Below, in pieces: positions 43,376-50,794 of a stretch of DNA of 64,000 bases (its first letter is position 1; each line of letters begins with the position of its first letter). This DNA is from Phycisphaeraceae bacterium (lineage in GTDB: Bacteria; Planctomycetota; Phycisphaerae; Phycisphaerales; UBA1924), in the NCBI GenBank assembly GCA_019636555.1, contig JAHBXH010000001.1, positions 3,692,928 through 3,756,927 of the forward strand, read 5' to 3'. Position numbers and translations under genes: made by a program. Below the pieces are notes generated by a model. The model saw only the letters and a list, made by a program, of their open reading frames with translations, was not told the DNA's origin and ran no database searches.

Positions 43376-44569
43376 TTACGGCTCAATTCGCGCCCGGAAG
43401 ACGGGCTTGCCCCCCTTCATCTCGACGATGACCGCCGGTTTCACGGCGTCGCGCTTCTCGTTGATCGAGATCGTACCCGTCACGCCCTTGAAGTTTTTCG
43501 TGCTCGCGATCGCGTCGCGGAGCTTGGATCCGTCGGTGCTGCCGGCGCGATGCATCGCATCAAAGAGCACCCGCGCCGCGTCGTAGCCCAGTGCCGCGAG
43601 CCCGTCGGGTGTCTCGCCGTTGAACTTTTCCTGGTACTTGGTCACGAACGTCTGGATTTCCGGAGTCGGCTGATCGGACGCGTAGTGATTCGAATAGAAA
43701 CTGCCCTCGATCGCGGCGCCCCCGTTCTTCGCGAGATCGGCCGAATCCCATCCGTCGCCACCGAGCAGGGGCATCGTCATGCCGAGTTTGCGCGACTGGA
43801 GCGCGATGTTGGCAACGTCGGTGTAGTAACCCGGAATGAACAAAAGCTCCGCGCCAGTTTCGCGAATCTTGGTCAACAGCGGATTGAAGTTTGCCTCGCC
43901 CTTGGTGTACGCCTCGACCCCGACGATCTCCCCGCCCATTTGCTTGAAGTTCTTCTCGAACTCATCCTTGAGACCCACCGAATACGCCGACGCCTGATCG
44001 AAGAGGATCGCCGCCTTCTTCACTTTCAAATCCTGCGCCGCAAACTTCGCGCACGCAAACCCCTGGAACGGATCGATGAAGCAAACTCGGAAGATCATGT
44101 CTCCGACGGCTGTCACCTGCGGGTTCGTGCTGCTCGGGGTGATCATCGGCACGCCGAACTGCTGCGCGACCGGCGCGCCCGCGAGCGTCACGCTCGACGC
44201 GACTTCGCCCAGCACCGCCGCAACCTTGTCCGCCGTGATCAGCTTCGTGACGACAGTTCCCGCTTTCTCCGGCTTGCCTTCGGTGTCTTCCGATTTGAGT
44301 TCGACCTTGTGCTTGGTGCCGCCGATGTCGACGCCGCCCGCGGCATTGATCTCCGACACGGCGAGCCTGATGCCGTTGTCGGTCGAGAGTCCGAACGTTG
44401 CTTCGGGACCGGTGAGCGATCCATAGTGACCGATCGCGATGTCGTTTTTTGTCGTGCTCGTCGTGCTCCCGCTGTCACAGGCGGCCAGCGCCGCGAGTGC
44501 CAAACCGGCACCAAGAAGAATCGTGCGCGAGAGCGAGATCACCGGGGAAACACTGGCGAATGCTTGCAT
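43376..44569 (-). CDS. ABC transporter substrate-binding lipoprotein, LivK-type
   Basis: A 397-aa periplasmic binding protein. A lipoprotein signal (ISLSRTILLGAGLALAALAAC, lipobox LAAC) is followed by a Ser/Thr linker and a type 1 periplasmic fold: IAIGHYGSLTGPEATFGLSTDNGIRLAVSEINAAGGVDIGG and TVVTKLITADKVAAVLGEVASSVTLAGAPVAQQFGVPMITPSSTNPQVT are characteristic of LivJ/LivK/AmiC-like receptors. It is the likely receptor for livHMGF, though two sugar genes lie between. The start could be ATG 44569 (31 residues to the lipobox Cys, preferred) or ATG 44611 (45 residues). The ligand class is amino acids or amides; leucine is plausible given the leuS and liv context. Confidence 0.9.
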   Translation of the reverse strand: MQAFASVSPVISLSRTILLGAGLALAALAACDSGSTTSTTKNDIAIGHYGSLTGPEATFGLSTDNGIRLAVSEINAAGGVDIGGTKHKVELKSEDTEGKPEKAGTVVTKLITADKVAAVLGEVASSVTLAGAPVAQQFGVPMITPSSTNPQVTAVGDMIFRVCFIDPFQGFACAKFAAQDLKVKKAAILFDQASAYSVGLKDEFEKNFKQMGGEIVGVEAYTKGEANFNPLLTKIRETGAELLFIPGYYTDVANIALQSRKLGMTMPLLGGDGWDSADLAKNGGAAIEGSFYSNHYASDQPTPEIQTFVTKYQEKFNGETPDGLAALGYDAARVLFDAMHRAGSTDGSKLRDAIASTKNFKGVTGTISINEKRDAVKPAVIVEMKGGKPVFRARIEP

Positions 44570-44800
44570 GATCGTGGATTCCGCAAAGTGTGAAGAAAAC
44601 GGCTGTTTCATCGAGATCAGGTCAGAAGTCTATCGGACTTTCCGGCTCGGGCTCGGCTCCACCGGGCACGCTCCGAACAGTCCGTGGGAAAACCGCCGAG
44701 ATTCCGCGCCGCGCGGCGCTTTTTCGTTGACCAGCCCCGGCGCATCCGCGATATTTGCCTTGGGCCCGCGTCTTGCGCCCCTTTGTCCGGAGCAGACCCG

Positions 44801-47800
44801 ATGCGATCACCGAGTTTTGTTGGCGCGCTCTTCGCCGCGCTGATTTCTTGCCTCGCTCTCGCGCAGCCGTCGAGCGTGGAGCACGCCCCCGCCTCCCAGA
44901 CGTTCGGTGAGCCTTCGGGCATCACGCAGCGCGAACCAGATGTGCCGCGTGAAGATGAAGCGGTCGAATTGTTCTTCCGCGTCAGTTTCCAGTTCACCTA
45001 CGACAAGGTCTGCATCTACTACACGACCGACGGCTCGGAGCCATCGGGTGCTTTCGGCGCGCCGACCGGAACGACTCAGGTCCTGACGAACGACGCCGCA
45101 ACGATCTCCTTCGTTCGCAACGAAACCAACGGCGGCACGCGCGACTGGTGGAAGGGAACGCTGCCCATCGCCACGCGCGCATACGCGAAGGCAATCAAGT
45201 ACAAAGTCAGCGCGTGGAAACCGTTTGTCGGAAGCGAAGTCTTCGCCAATGGCGGCGCTTCGTATTCCTTCACGAACAAACTCGCGTGGCCCGGGCGCGG
45301 CGCCGGGAACGCGAATCCAGGCGAGGGATATCCGCCCGTCTCGTTCTTCAAGGAAGAAGCGATCATCGGCAACACGTTCTGCGCCGGGCAACTCGACCAG
45401 AATGGCACCTACTACGACTTCCACTTCCCGACCCCCGGCGGTGTGTACGGCGTCGGAACGCGGAACGAAGGCTACTCCGACGGCCCCGACACATTTCCGC
45501 CCGGTCTTCCCGTCGGTTGGCGCGGCCAGATGCATCTCAATCAGGCGATGATCGGCCTGCGCGTGGATGGCCTCACGCACTGGGTGAGCAACCCCGCGGG
45601 CGTCTCGTACGACAATGTCGCGCAGTCGTACTCGTCCGACGACACCAACTCGGTCACAACGAGCCAGCATCTCTTCGCCGGCGGCAACAACATCACCATC
45701 ACGCAGCACGACTTTGCGCCTTACGGCGTGACGTTTCCCACCGATCTCAACGGGAATCCGCAGCGTCACATCGCACTGAAACGCGTGCTGCTCCGGAACG
45801 ACGGCGCGAGCGCAAAGACGATGAATGTTTACTTCTACATGGATCCGGCTCTGAACGGGGGCGACAACTACGACTTCATGTTCTTCGATGCCGCGCGCGG
45901 GACCATGTGCGCCTACGACAAGACCTACCGCATTGTCACCGGAACCGGCACGGGATTCAGTGATCCCAACGAATACAACCCGACGACCTCCGGCGGCTAC
46001 GAGAAGAACAACGCGCTCTATCTCGCGGCATCCATGAAATCGACGTCTTCGCCCGGCGCCTCCGGTGGCACGCTCGCGACCGAATCGTGGCGCGACACCT
46101 CCGCCGACAACGGACAGGGTTGGCTCGGCATGCAATTGGTGCTCAACCCGGGCGCGACACAGGAAGTCGACATCATGCTCGCGGGCGCGCACGAGCGACC
46201 GATTCCCGGCACCGATCAGATCTACGACCGACAGCTCGTGCCCGTGCTCGATTGGTTCGCGGGCACCTCGGTCGCGGCCCGCGAAACCGAGACCGACAGT
46301 GCCTGGCAAGCCTGGCTCGAACTCGGGACGACCGTTTCCACACCCGATGCCGCGTACAACAGGCTGCTCAAGCGCGGCCTGCTCGCGACCGTCCTGCACT
46401 GCGACGGATTCAACGGAGGCGTGATCGCCGGATTCCACAACGGCGCGTATCCGTATGTCTGGCCTCGCGACGCGGTGTATGCCGCGATCACGATGGCGCG
46501 GACGGGCCACCTCGCCGAATCGTTCAATGTCTACAAGTGGATGCGCGATACGTGCTACCGCGACTTTGAGACCTGGAACGCGGGGAACACGCCAGCCGGA
46601 AACTACATCGGAACGACCCCGTTCTACGGAACGCGCAAGGGATACTGGAAACAAAAATACAGCACCGACGGCTACGTGATCTGGGGCGCGCCGCAGATCG
46701 ACGAGACCGCCGTGCTCCCGTGGGGTCTCTACTACCACTACATGATGAACGCCGACGCCGGACTTCTCGGCACGTTCGTCGATCAGATCCGCGACGCCGT
46801 CTATTCGTCCACGCAAACATCCACCGTTGACAGCACGCGTCTGCACGTCGCGTTCGGCCTCATGTATTCCAATAACGTGTGGGAAGATTCGTACGACACG
46901 TTCATCTACAGCAACGCGAACGTGATCCGCGGGCTGCAGGATGCCGCCAAATCGTTCAACGTGCTCGGGCTTTCCGCCGAAGCGTCGGATGCGCTCGACA
47001 AGGCAAGCGCGATGAAGCCTTCGCTCGATGCCCGCCTCGACTGGAACGGAGAGAACACCGACATCAGCCAGCTCGGCATGGTCTATCCGTTCAACATCTA
47101 CACGCCGACCGAGGCCCGCACCAATCTCGTCGTCGATCGCATCAACGGCGTCGCGCTCGACGCCTTCGGCAACAATCACCCGCTCGTCAACTTCAGCGGC
47201 CAGCACCAGGACACGATCAACCGCTACTGGGGCGACGGATACTGGAACGGCGGCCCCTGGTTCCTCTCGACGCTCTGGTACGGCCTTTTCTACGCCGAGC
47301 GCGCCGATTTCACCGCCGGCAAAGCCGACATCGATAATCACAAACACCGCGTCGATCTCATGATCGATCGGCTCGGGCCCGCGGGCTTCGGCGCCGAGCA
47401 GATCGCTTACGACAACTCGATTTCCTACCCCAACTTCGTTCTGCAGACCGCGTGGCCCAACGCATGGGAGAGCATGAGCACGCTCGTCGACAGCGTGATG
47501 GCGTTCCTCAACTACGCGCCGGATGCTCCGAATCAGAAAATGAACTTCAAGCCCAAGCTCCCCTCGGCGTGGAACACCATGACGTTCAACAACGTTGTGC
47601 TGGAACACCAGCCCAGCGGCAAGCACCACCAGGTGGACGTGACGGTTTCGGAGAACACCGCCCCGCTCAATGCCGCGGCGTACACCCAGTCGTTTCGCAA
47701 CGACAGCGGATTCGCGCTGAGCATCGGAACGACGTTCCGCGTGCCCGCGAACAGCGCGGTCGCGGGAGTCTTCCGCAACGGCTCATCGATCGCATATTCC

Positions 47801-48085
47801 TACAACGCGGCGATCGGCGCGGTCTCGGTCGATTCGACGCTCGACACCGGCGCCGGTTCGGTCACCAATCTCGTGCTCTCGACCGGTTGTCCCGCGGACC
47901 TCAACGGCGACGGATTGGTTGAAGACAGCGACTTCGTGATCTTCGCGGCGTCGTACGACATCCTCGATTGCTCCGATGCATCCATGCCGGCGGGCTGTGC
48001 CGCGGACTTCAACTTCGATGGCTACGTCGATGATTCTGACTTCGTGATTTTCGCCGGTGCGTACGACACGCTTCTTTGCCCGTGA
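44801..48085 (+). CDS. Secreted GH15 glucoamylase-like enzyme with C-terminal dockerin-like pair
   Basis: A 1094-aa exported protein with a signal peptide (RSPSFVGALFAALISCLALAQ). The N-terminal region (about 40-180) is beta-rich with TDGSEPSG and IKYKVSAWKP, similar to starch-processing accessory domains. The glucoamylase fold (about 270-960) has YVWPRDAVYAAITMARTG (W554-P-R-D557) and QIDETAVLPWGLYYH (E635 as candidate general acid), typical of GH15, plus SGQHQDTINRYWGDGYWNGGPWF. The enzyme should cleave alpha-1,4/1,6-glucan from non-reducing ends. The C-terminus (about 1030-1094) carries two DxNxDGxxxDxDF calcium loops joined by DCSDASMPAGC. It is the first gene of the dockerin island, 231 bases from the divergent lipoprotein gene. 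Confidence 0.9.
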   Translation: MRSPSFVGALFAALISCLALAQPSSVEHAPASQTFGEPSGITQREPDVPREDEAVELFFRVSFQFTYDKVCIYYTTDGSEPSGAFGAPTGTTQVLTNDAATISFVRNETNGGTRDWWKGTLPIATRAYAKAIKYKVSAWKPFVGSEVFANGGASYSFTNKLAWPGRGAGNANPGEGYPPVSFFKEEAIIGNTFCAGQLDQNGTYYDFHFPTPGGVYGVGTRNEGYSDGPDTFPPGLPVGWRGQMHLNQAMIGLRVDGLTHWVSNPAGVSYDNVAQSYSSDDTNSVTTSQHLFAGGNNITITQHDFAPYGVTFPTDLNGNPQRHIALKRVLLRNDGASAKTMNVYFYMDPALNGGDNYDFMFFDAARGTMCAYDKTYRIVTGTGTGFSDPNEYNPTTSGGYEKNNALYLAASMKSTSSPGASGGTLATESWRDTSADNGQGWLGMQLVLNPGATQEVDIMLAGAHERPIPGTDQIYDRQLVPVLDWFAGTSVAARETETDSAWQAWLELGTTVSTPDAAYNRLLKRGLLATVLHCDGFNGGVIAGFHNGAYPYVWPRDAVYAAITMARTGHLAESFNVYKWMRDTCYRDFETWNAGNTPAGNYIGTTPFYGTRKGYWKQKYSTDGYVIWGAPQIDETAVLPWGLYYHYMMNADAGLLGTFVDQIRDAVYSSTQTSTVDSTRLHVAFGLMYSNNVWEDSYDTFIYSNANVIRGLQDAAKSFNVLGLSAEASDALDKASAMKPSLDARLDWNGENTDISQLGMVYPFNIYTPTEARTNLVVDRINGVALDAFGNNHPLVNFSGQHQDTINRYWGDGYWNGGPWFLSTLWYGLFYAERADFTAGKADIDNHKHRVDLMIDRLGPAGFGAEQIAYDNSISYPNFVLQTAWPNAWESMSTLVDSVMAFLNYAPDAPNQKMNFKPKLPSAWNTMTFNNVVLEHQPSGKHHQVDVTVSENTAPLNAAAYTQSFRNDSGFALSIGTTFRVPANSAVAGVFRNGSSIAYSYNAAIGAVSVDSTLDTGAGSVTNLVLSTGCPADLNGDGLVEDSDFVIFAASYDILDCSDASMPAGCAADFNFDGYVDDSDFVIFAGAYDTLLCP

Positions 48086-48171
48086 TTCTCAGCGAGCGAT
48101 TCGGTCGAAATCCCGGATTTTGCTTGCGGCATTAAACCATCTGCCGACAATGTCGAGAAGTCGGAGGTCCC

Positions 48172-49440
48172 ATGCGTCCCCAACTTCTTGCAATCGCCAC
48201 GATTCCCGTGCTCCTGACTTCTGTTGCGTTTGCCCAGCAGTACGCGCTCCGAATGCTCTATCCGTTGGGATCGCCGTACGACCAGACGTACGCGAGCGGC
48301 CTTGATGCGGACGGCTACACCGTCGGAGGTTCTTCTTCCTCCACAGGCGCGGTCCCGCAAATCGGAATCGTGCGGAGCGCGGACGGATTCCACCGCCAGA
48401 TGGGTTCGCTCGCGCCGTGCCTGCCCTACGGCGGCAGCGGGCTCAACGACGTGAGCCCGGGCGGACGAATCGCGGGCAGCACTTCGTCTGTTTGTGGCGG
48501 CTATTCGCTCGCTGCTTCGGGCTCCGTCTTGGATCCATCCGGATATGTCACGTATCCCCCGCTCCCCGGTGGCGGTGACTGTGCCGCCTCTGGCGCAGCC
48601 GATGACTGCGTCGTCGGATGGAGCAACCGCACGACAGGTTGCGGAGGTTTTCTGTGCATCCAGACAACCGCACGCGCGATGAAGTGGTATTCCGACGCCA
48701 CGGCGGTCGAGCTTCCGATCTCCAACTTCGTGGTCGCGATCGCAAACGGCGTCAACGGCTCGGGTGTCGTGGTCGGTCGGGCGTACACCGCCGAGAATTC
48801 CGACAGCGCCGTCGCGGTCCGCTGGGACACCGATGCTTCACTTCCAGTCACGCTCCCGGCGCTCGACGGAACCTATGGCGACGCCTTGAAAATCTCGGAT
48901 GCCGGTGTCGTTGTCGGTCAATCCGCACTCGGCGCGGAGCGTCACGCGACACGATGGGTCGGCACGACGGCGCAGGATCTCGGTGCGCTCCCGGGCCACA
49001 CCTTCGGCATCGCGTACGACATCGACGATTCGCGTGGAATCGTCGGATATTCCAAGCTCGACGCCGATTCGACCGAATCAACCGCCGTGCTCTGGCGTGA
49101 CGGACAGATCATCGACCTCAACTCACTCGTCTCACACGCGGGAGGCGTTGTGCTGACGAGCGCCAACGGAATCAATTCGAGAGGTTGGATCGCCGCGAAC
49201 GGAATTGTTGATGGGAAGCTGCGAGGATTTGTCCTCACACCTTGCCCGGCCGACCTCAACAACGACGGGTTCGTCGAAGACGCCGACTTCTCCATCTTCA
49301 TTGTTGCCTACAACATTCTCGACTGCGCAGATCCCGCAATGCCCGCGGGCTGCCCGGCCGACTTGAACAACGACAATTTGGTGGATGACGCCGACTTCGT
49401 CGTCTTCGTTGCCGCGTACAACGCGCTGCTCTGCCCATGA
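48172..49440 (+). CDS. Secreted HAF-repeat protein with C-terminal dockerin-like pair
   Basis: A 422-aa exported protein. A signal peptide (MRPQLLAIATIPVLLTSVAFA) precedes HAF-type extracellular repeats, each with a DINDSG-like core: YASGLDADGYTVGGSSS, GLNDVSPGGRIAGSTSS, ANGVNGSGVVVGRAYT, LKISDAGVVVGQSA, and LGALPGHTFGIAYDIDDSRGIVGYS with WRDGQIIDLNSLV. These propeller-like repeats are common in predicted surface proteins of unknown role. The last 65 residues are the paired calcium-loop module with linker DCADPAMPAGC, starting at 49243. GGAGGT precedes the ATG at 48172. It is 86 bases downstream of the GH15 gene and probably co-expressed. Confidence 0.86.
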   Translation: MRPQLLAIATIPVLLTSVAFAQQYALRMLYPLGSPYDQTYASGLDADGYTVGGSSSSTGAVPQIGIVRSADGFHRQMGSLAPCLPYGGSGLNDVSPGGRIAGSTSSVCGGYSLAASGSVLDPSGYVTYPPLPGGGDCAASGAADDCVVGWSNRTTGCGGFLCIQTTARAMKWYSDATAVELPISNFVVAIANGVNGSGVVVGRAYTAENSDSAVAVRWDTDASLPVTLPALDGTYGDALKISDAGVVVGQSALGAERHATRWVGTTAQDLGALPGHTFGIAYDIDDSRGIVGYSKLDADSTESTAVLWRDGQIIDLNSLVSHAGGVVLTSANGINSRGWIAANGIVDGKLRGFVLTPCPADLNNDGFVEDADFSIFIVAYNILDCADPAMPAGCPADLNNDNLVDDADFVVFVAAYNALLCP

Positions 49441-49447
49441 GAGCGTT

Positions 49448-49486
49448 CTCCGGCAGCGGGTTGACAAGGTCGGTATCCTGCCGGAG
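49448..49486. repeat. 9-bp inverted repeat in the intergenic region
   Basis: CTCCGGCAG (49448-49456) and CTGCCGGAG (49478-49486) with a 21-base loop, lying between the HAF gene stop and the start of the broken gene at 49508. No T run follows, so it is not a typical terminator. It could be an operator or a leader hairpin; a TTGACA at 49461 lies in the loop but has no matching -10. Confidence 0.45.
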
Positions 49487-49507
49487 TAGTCCGCCCAGGG
49501 GGAACAC

Positions 49508-50409
49508 ATGCGAAGCAACTCGATTACGACCTTTTCGGTCACGCTCGGATTGACAGGAATTTCCTCGCTCGCATTCGGCGTCAACATCCCGATCGTGAAT
49601 GGTGGTTTCGAAATTCCAGCGCTAGCAGGCTGTTGAAATTCTGATTGTGCCTACTGCGCCGACGCATTGCAGACAACTTTCTGGCCCTCAGACCCGGGTC
49701 GCGAGGGTAGATGGCGGTTCGAAATTGCGACTGGTTGGAGTTTTTCAACAGCCTGCTCGCGCCCGGTCAGTACACAATCAACAGCGTCCCCCACTGGATT
49801 CCCGCTTCGCCCGACCAGCAGATGGGCGTCTGGAATCAACTTTCGGGCTCGCCTTATGTCGCCGGTCAGTACGAAGGCGCTCAGATCGGCTACCTGACAA
49901 CCGGCATGCTGGAGAAACGCCCACCAGCGACCGTCAAGGGCCAGAGCGACTGGGTGCTCCGCTGGCGCGCTGGAAACCGGCCCGGCTTCACCGGCGGACT
50001 CCGCGTTCGCTTCTATGCAGGCAACCAGCTCTTGGCCGAACACGTCGAGTCCGGCGCAACCATTCCCGCCGCGGGAATGTTCGCCGAGAGATCGCTGCCC
50101 TTCACGATTCCTGCGGGCAGCCCCGCGATCGGATACCAGGTGCGGTTCACGATCGAAGTCGGATTCGGCTTCCAGGCCAACTTCGACGACTTCAGGCGCG
50201 AATCCACCGACCCCGGCCCGGGCTGTACCGCCGACTTGAACTTCGACAACGCGGTCACCGACGAAGATTTCCAATTCTTCGTCGAGCGCTACAACGAACT
50301 GATCGCACGCCCCGACGGCGGCGGCGACCTGAACTTTGATTTCCTCGTCGATGACTCGGACTTCCAGCTCTTTGTGGTCCAGTACAACACCCTCGAATGC
50401 CCGGAGTAA
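49508..50409 (+). pseudogene. Secreted dockerin-type protein gene disrupted by a MITE-like insertion
   Basis: Two pieces of one gene. The first (49508-49623) starts at an ATG after AGGGGGAAC and encodes a signal peptide ending in SLAFG, then VNIPIVNGGFEIPAL, and stops at the TGA at 49634-49636 inside an inserted element. The second resumes at 49758 with APGQYTINSVPHW and continues to 50409, ending in a paired calcium-loop module (DLNFDNAVTDEDFQFF, DLNFDFLVDDSDFQLF). Removing exactly 134 bases (49624-49757) rejoins the frame as PALAPGQYTINS, giving a 255-aa secreted protein of the NGGFE/PEP-CTERM-like type. The remaining ORF from ATG 49711 lacks a signal peptide, and its first 16 codons come from the element, so it is unlikely to be exported. 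Confidence 0.85.
49624..49757. mobile_element. 134-bp MITE-like element with 15-bp terminal inverted repeats
   Basis: The left end AGCAGGCTGTTGAAA (49624-49638) is the exact reverse complement of the right end TTTCAACAGCCTGCT (49743-49757). It has no transposase and no ORF of its own, and an internal CCCTC...GAGGG/CCCGGG dyad lies in the centre. The bases CT precede both ends (49622-49623, and 49756-49757 inside the right repeat), so a 2-bp target duplication is possible. The terminal motif resembles ends common to several non-autonomous elements and IS termini, but I cannot name a family. Only one copy is seen in the window. Confidence 0.85.
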
Positions 50410-50794
50410 CTCCGCGATTCGAAATGCGCATCACGACCGCAAAGGCAGTGCGCTTCGCCGTTCCGGATAACACATTCCCGCCTCCGTTTTCTCCGGCGCG
50501 CTCGGCATTTTCCCCGTCGCGGACCCATGTAACGCACACGCTTGCGATGAAACTGCACGACTTCGGCGAATTACCCGCGAGACTCCTTGCGGTTCGTCAC
50601 CGATTGTGCAACCTTGAATAGATGAGTTCATCGTCCGGTGCGCAACAGCGCAAGGTCCGAAGAACATTTCTCCATTTGCTCACGCCGATGCACGCACTCG
50701 CGCCCATCGGCGTTTTTCTTTTTGATTCGGAACGATGATTGTCTTCGCGACCTTCGTCGCGATCGAACAGCCCGGTGGGTAAGGAATCTCGAAA
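50410..50794. other. 385-base intergenic region upstream of the GH81 gene
   Basis: No convincing gene. The first 270 bases show nothing recognisable. The last 110 hold a strong terminator (50682-50722) and, directly after it, a second hairpin, TCGCGAC and GTCGCGA with a four-base loop, near 50743-50760, then the GH81 start at 50795. The arrangement resembles an attenuated leader. Confidence 0.6.
50682..50722 (+). terminator. Strong rho-independent terminator 73 bases before the GH81 start
   Basis: An 8-bp stem, CGCCGATG (50682-50689) with CATCGGCG (50704-50711), followed by TTTTTCTTTTT. It is 272 bases beyond the stop of the broken gene, an unusually long distance, so it may instead act as a conditional terminator in the leader of the beta-glucanase gene. 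Confidence 0.82.

Noticed and set aside
44807..47629. 940-aa open frame on the minus strand opposite the GH15 gene
   Set aside because: It mirrors the codon pattern of the GH15 gene in GC-rich DNA; the translation is Arg/Val/Gly-rich without any family features.
49461..49490. TTGACA at 49461 as a promoter for the broken gene
   Set aside because: No -10-like hexamer occurs at 16-18 bases, and the box lies in the loop of an inverted repeat.
49711..49757. ATG at 49711 as the start of an intact 232-aa gene
   Set aside because: Its first 16 codons belong to the inserted element, including the right terminal repeat, and no signal peptide is present, unlike all neighbours with the same C-terminal module.
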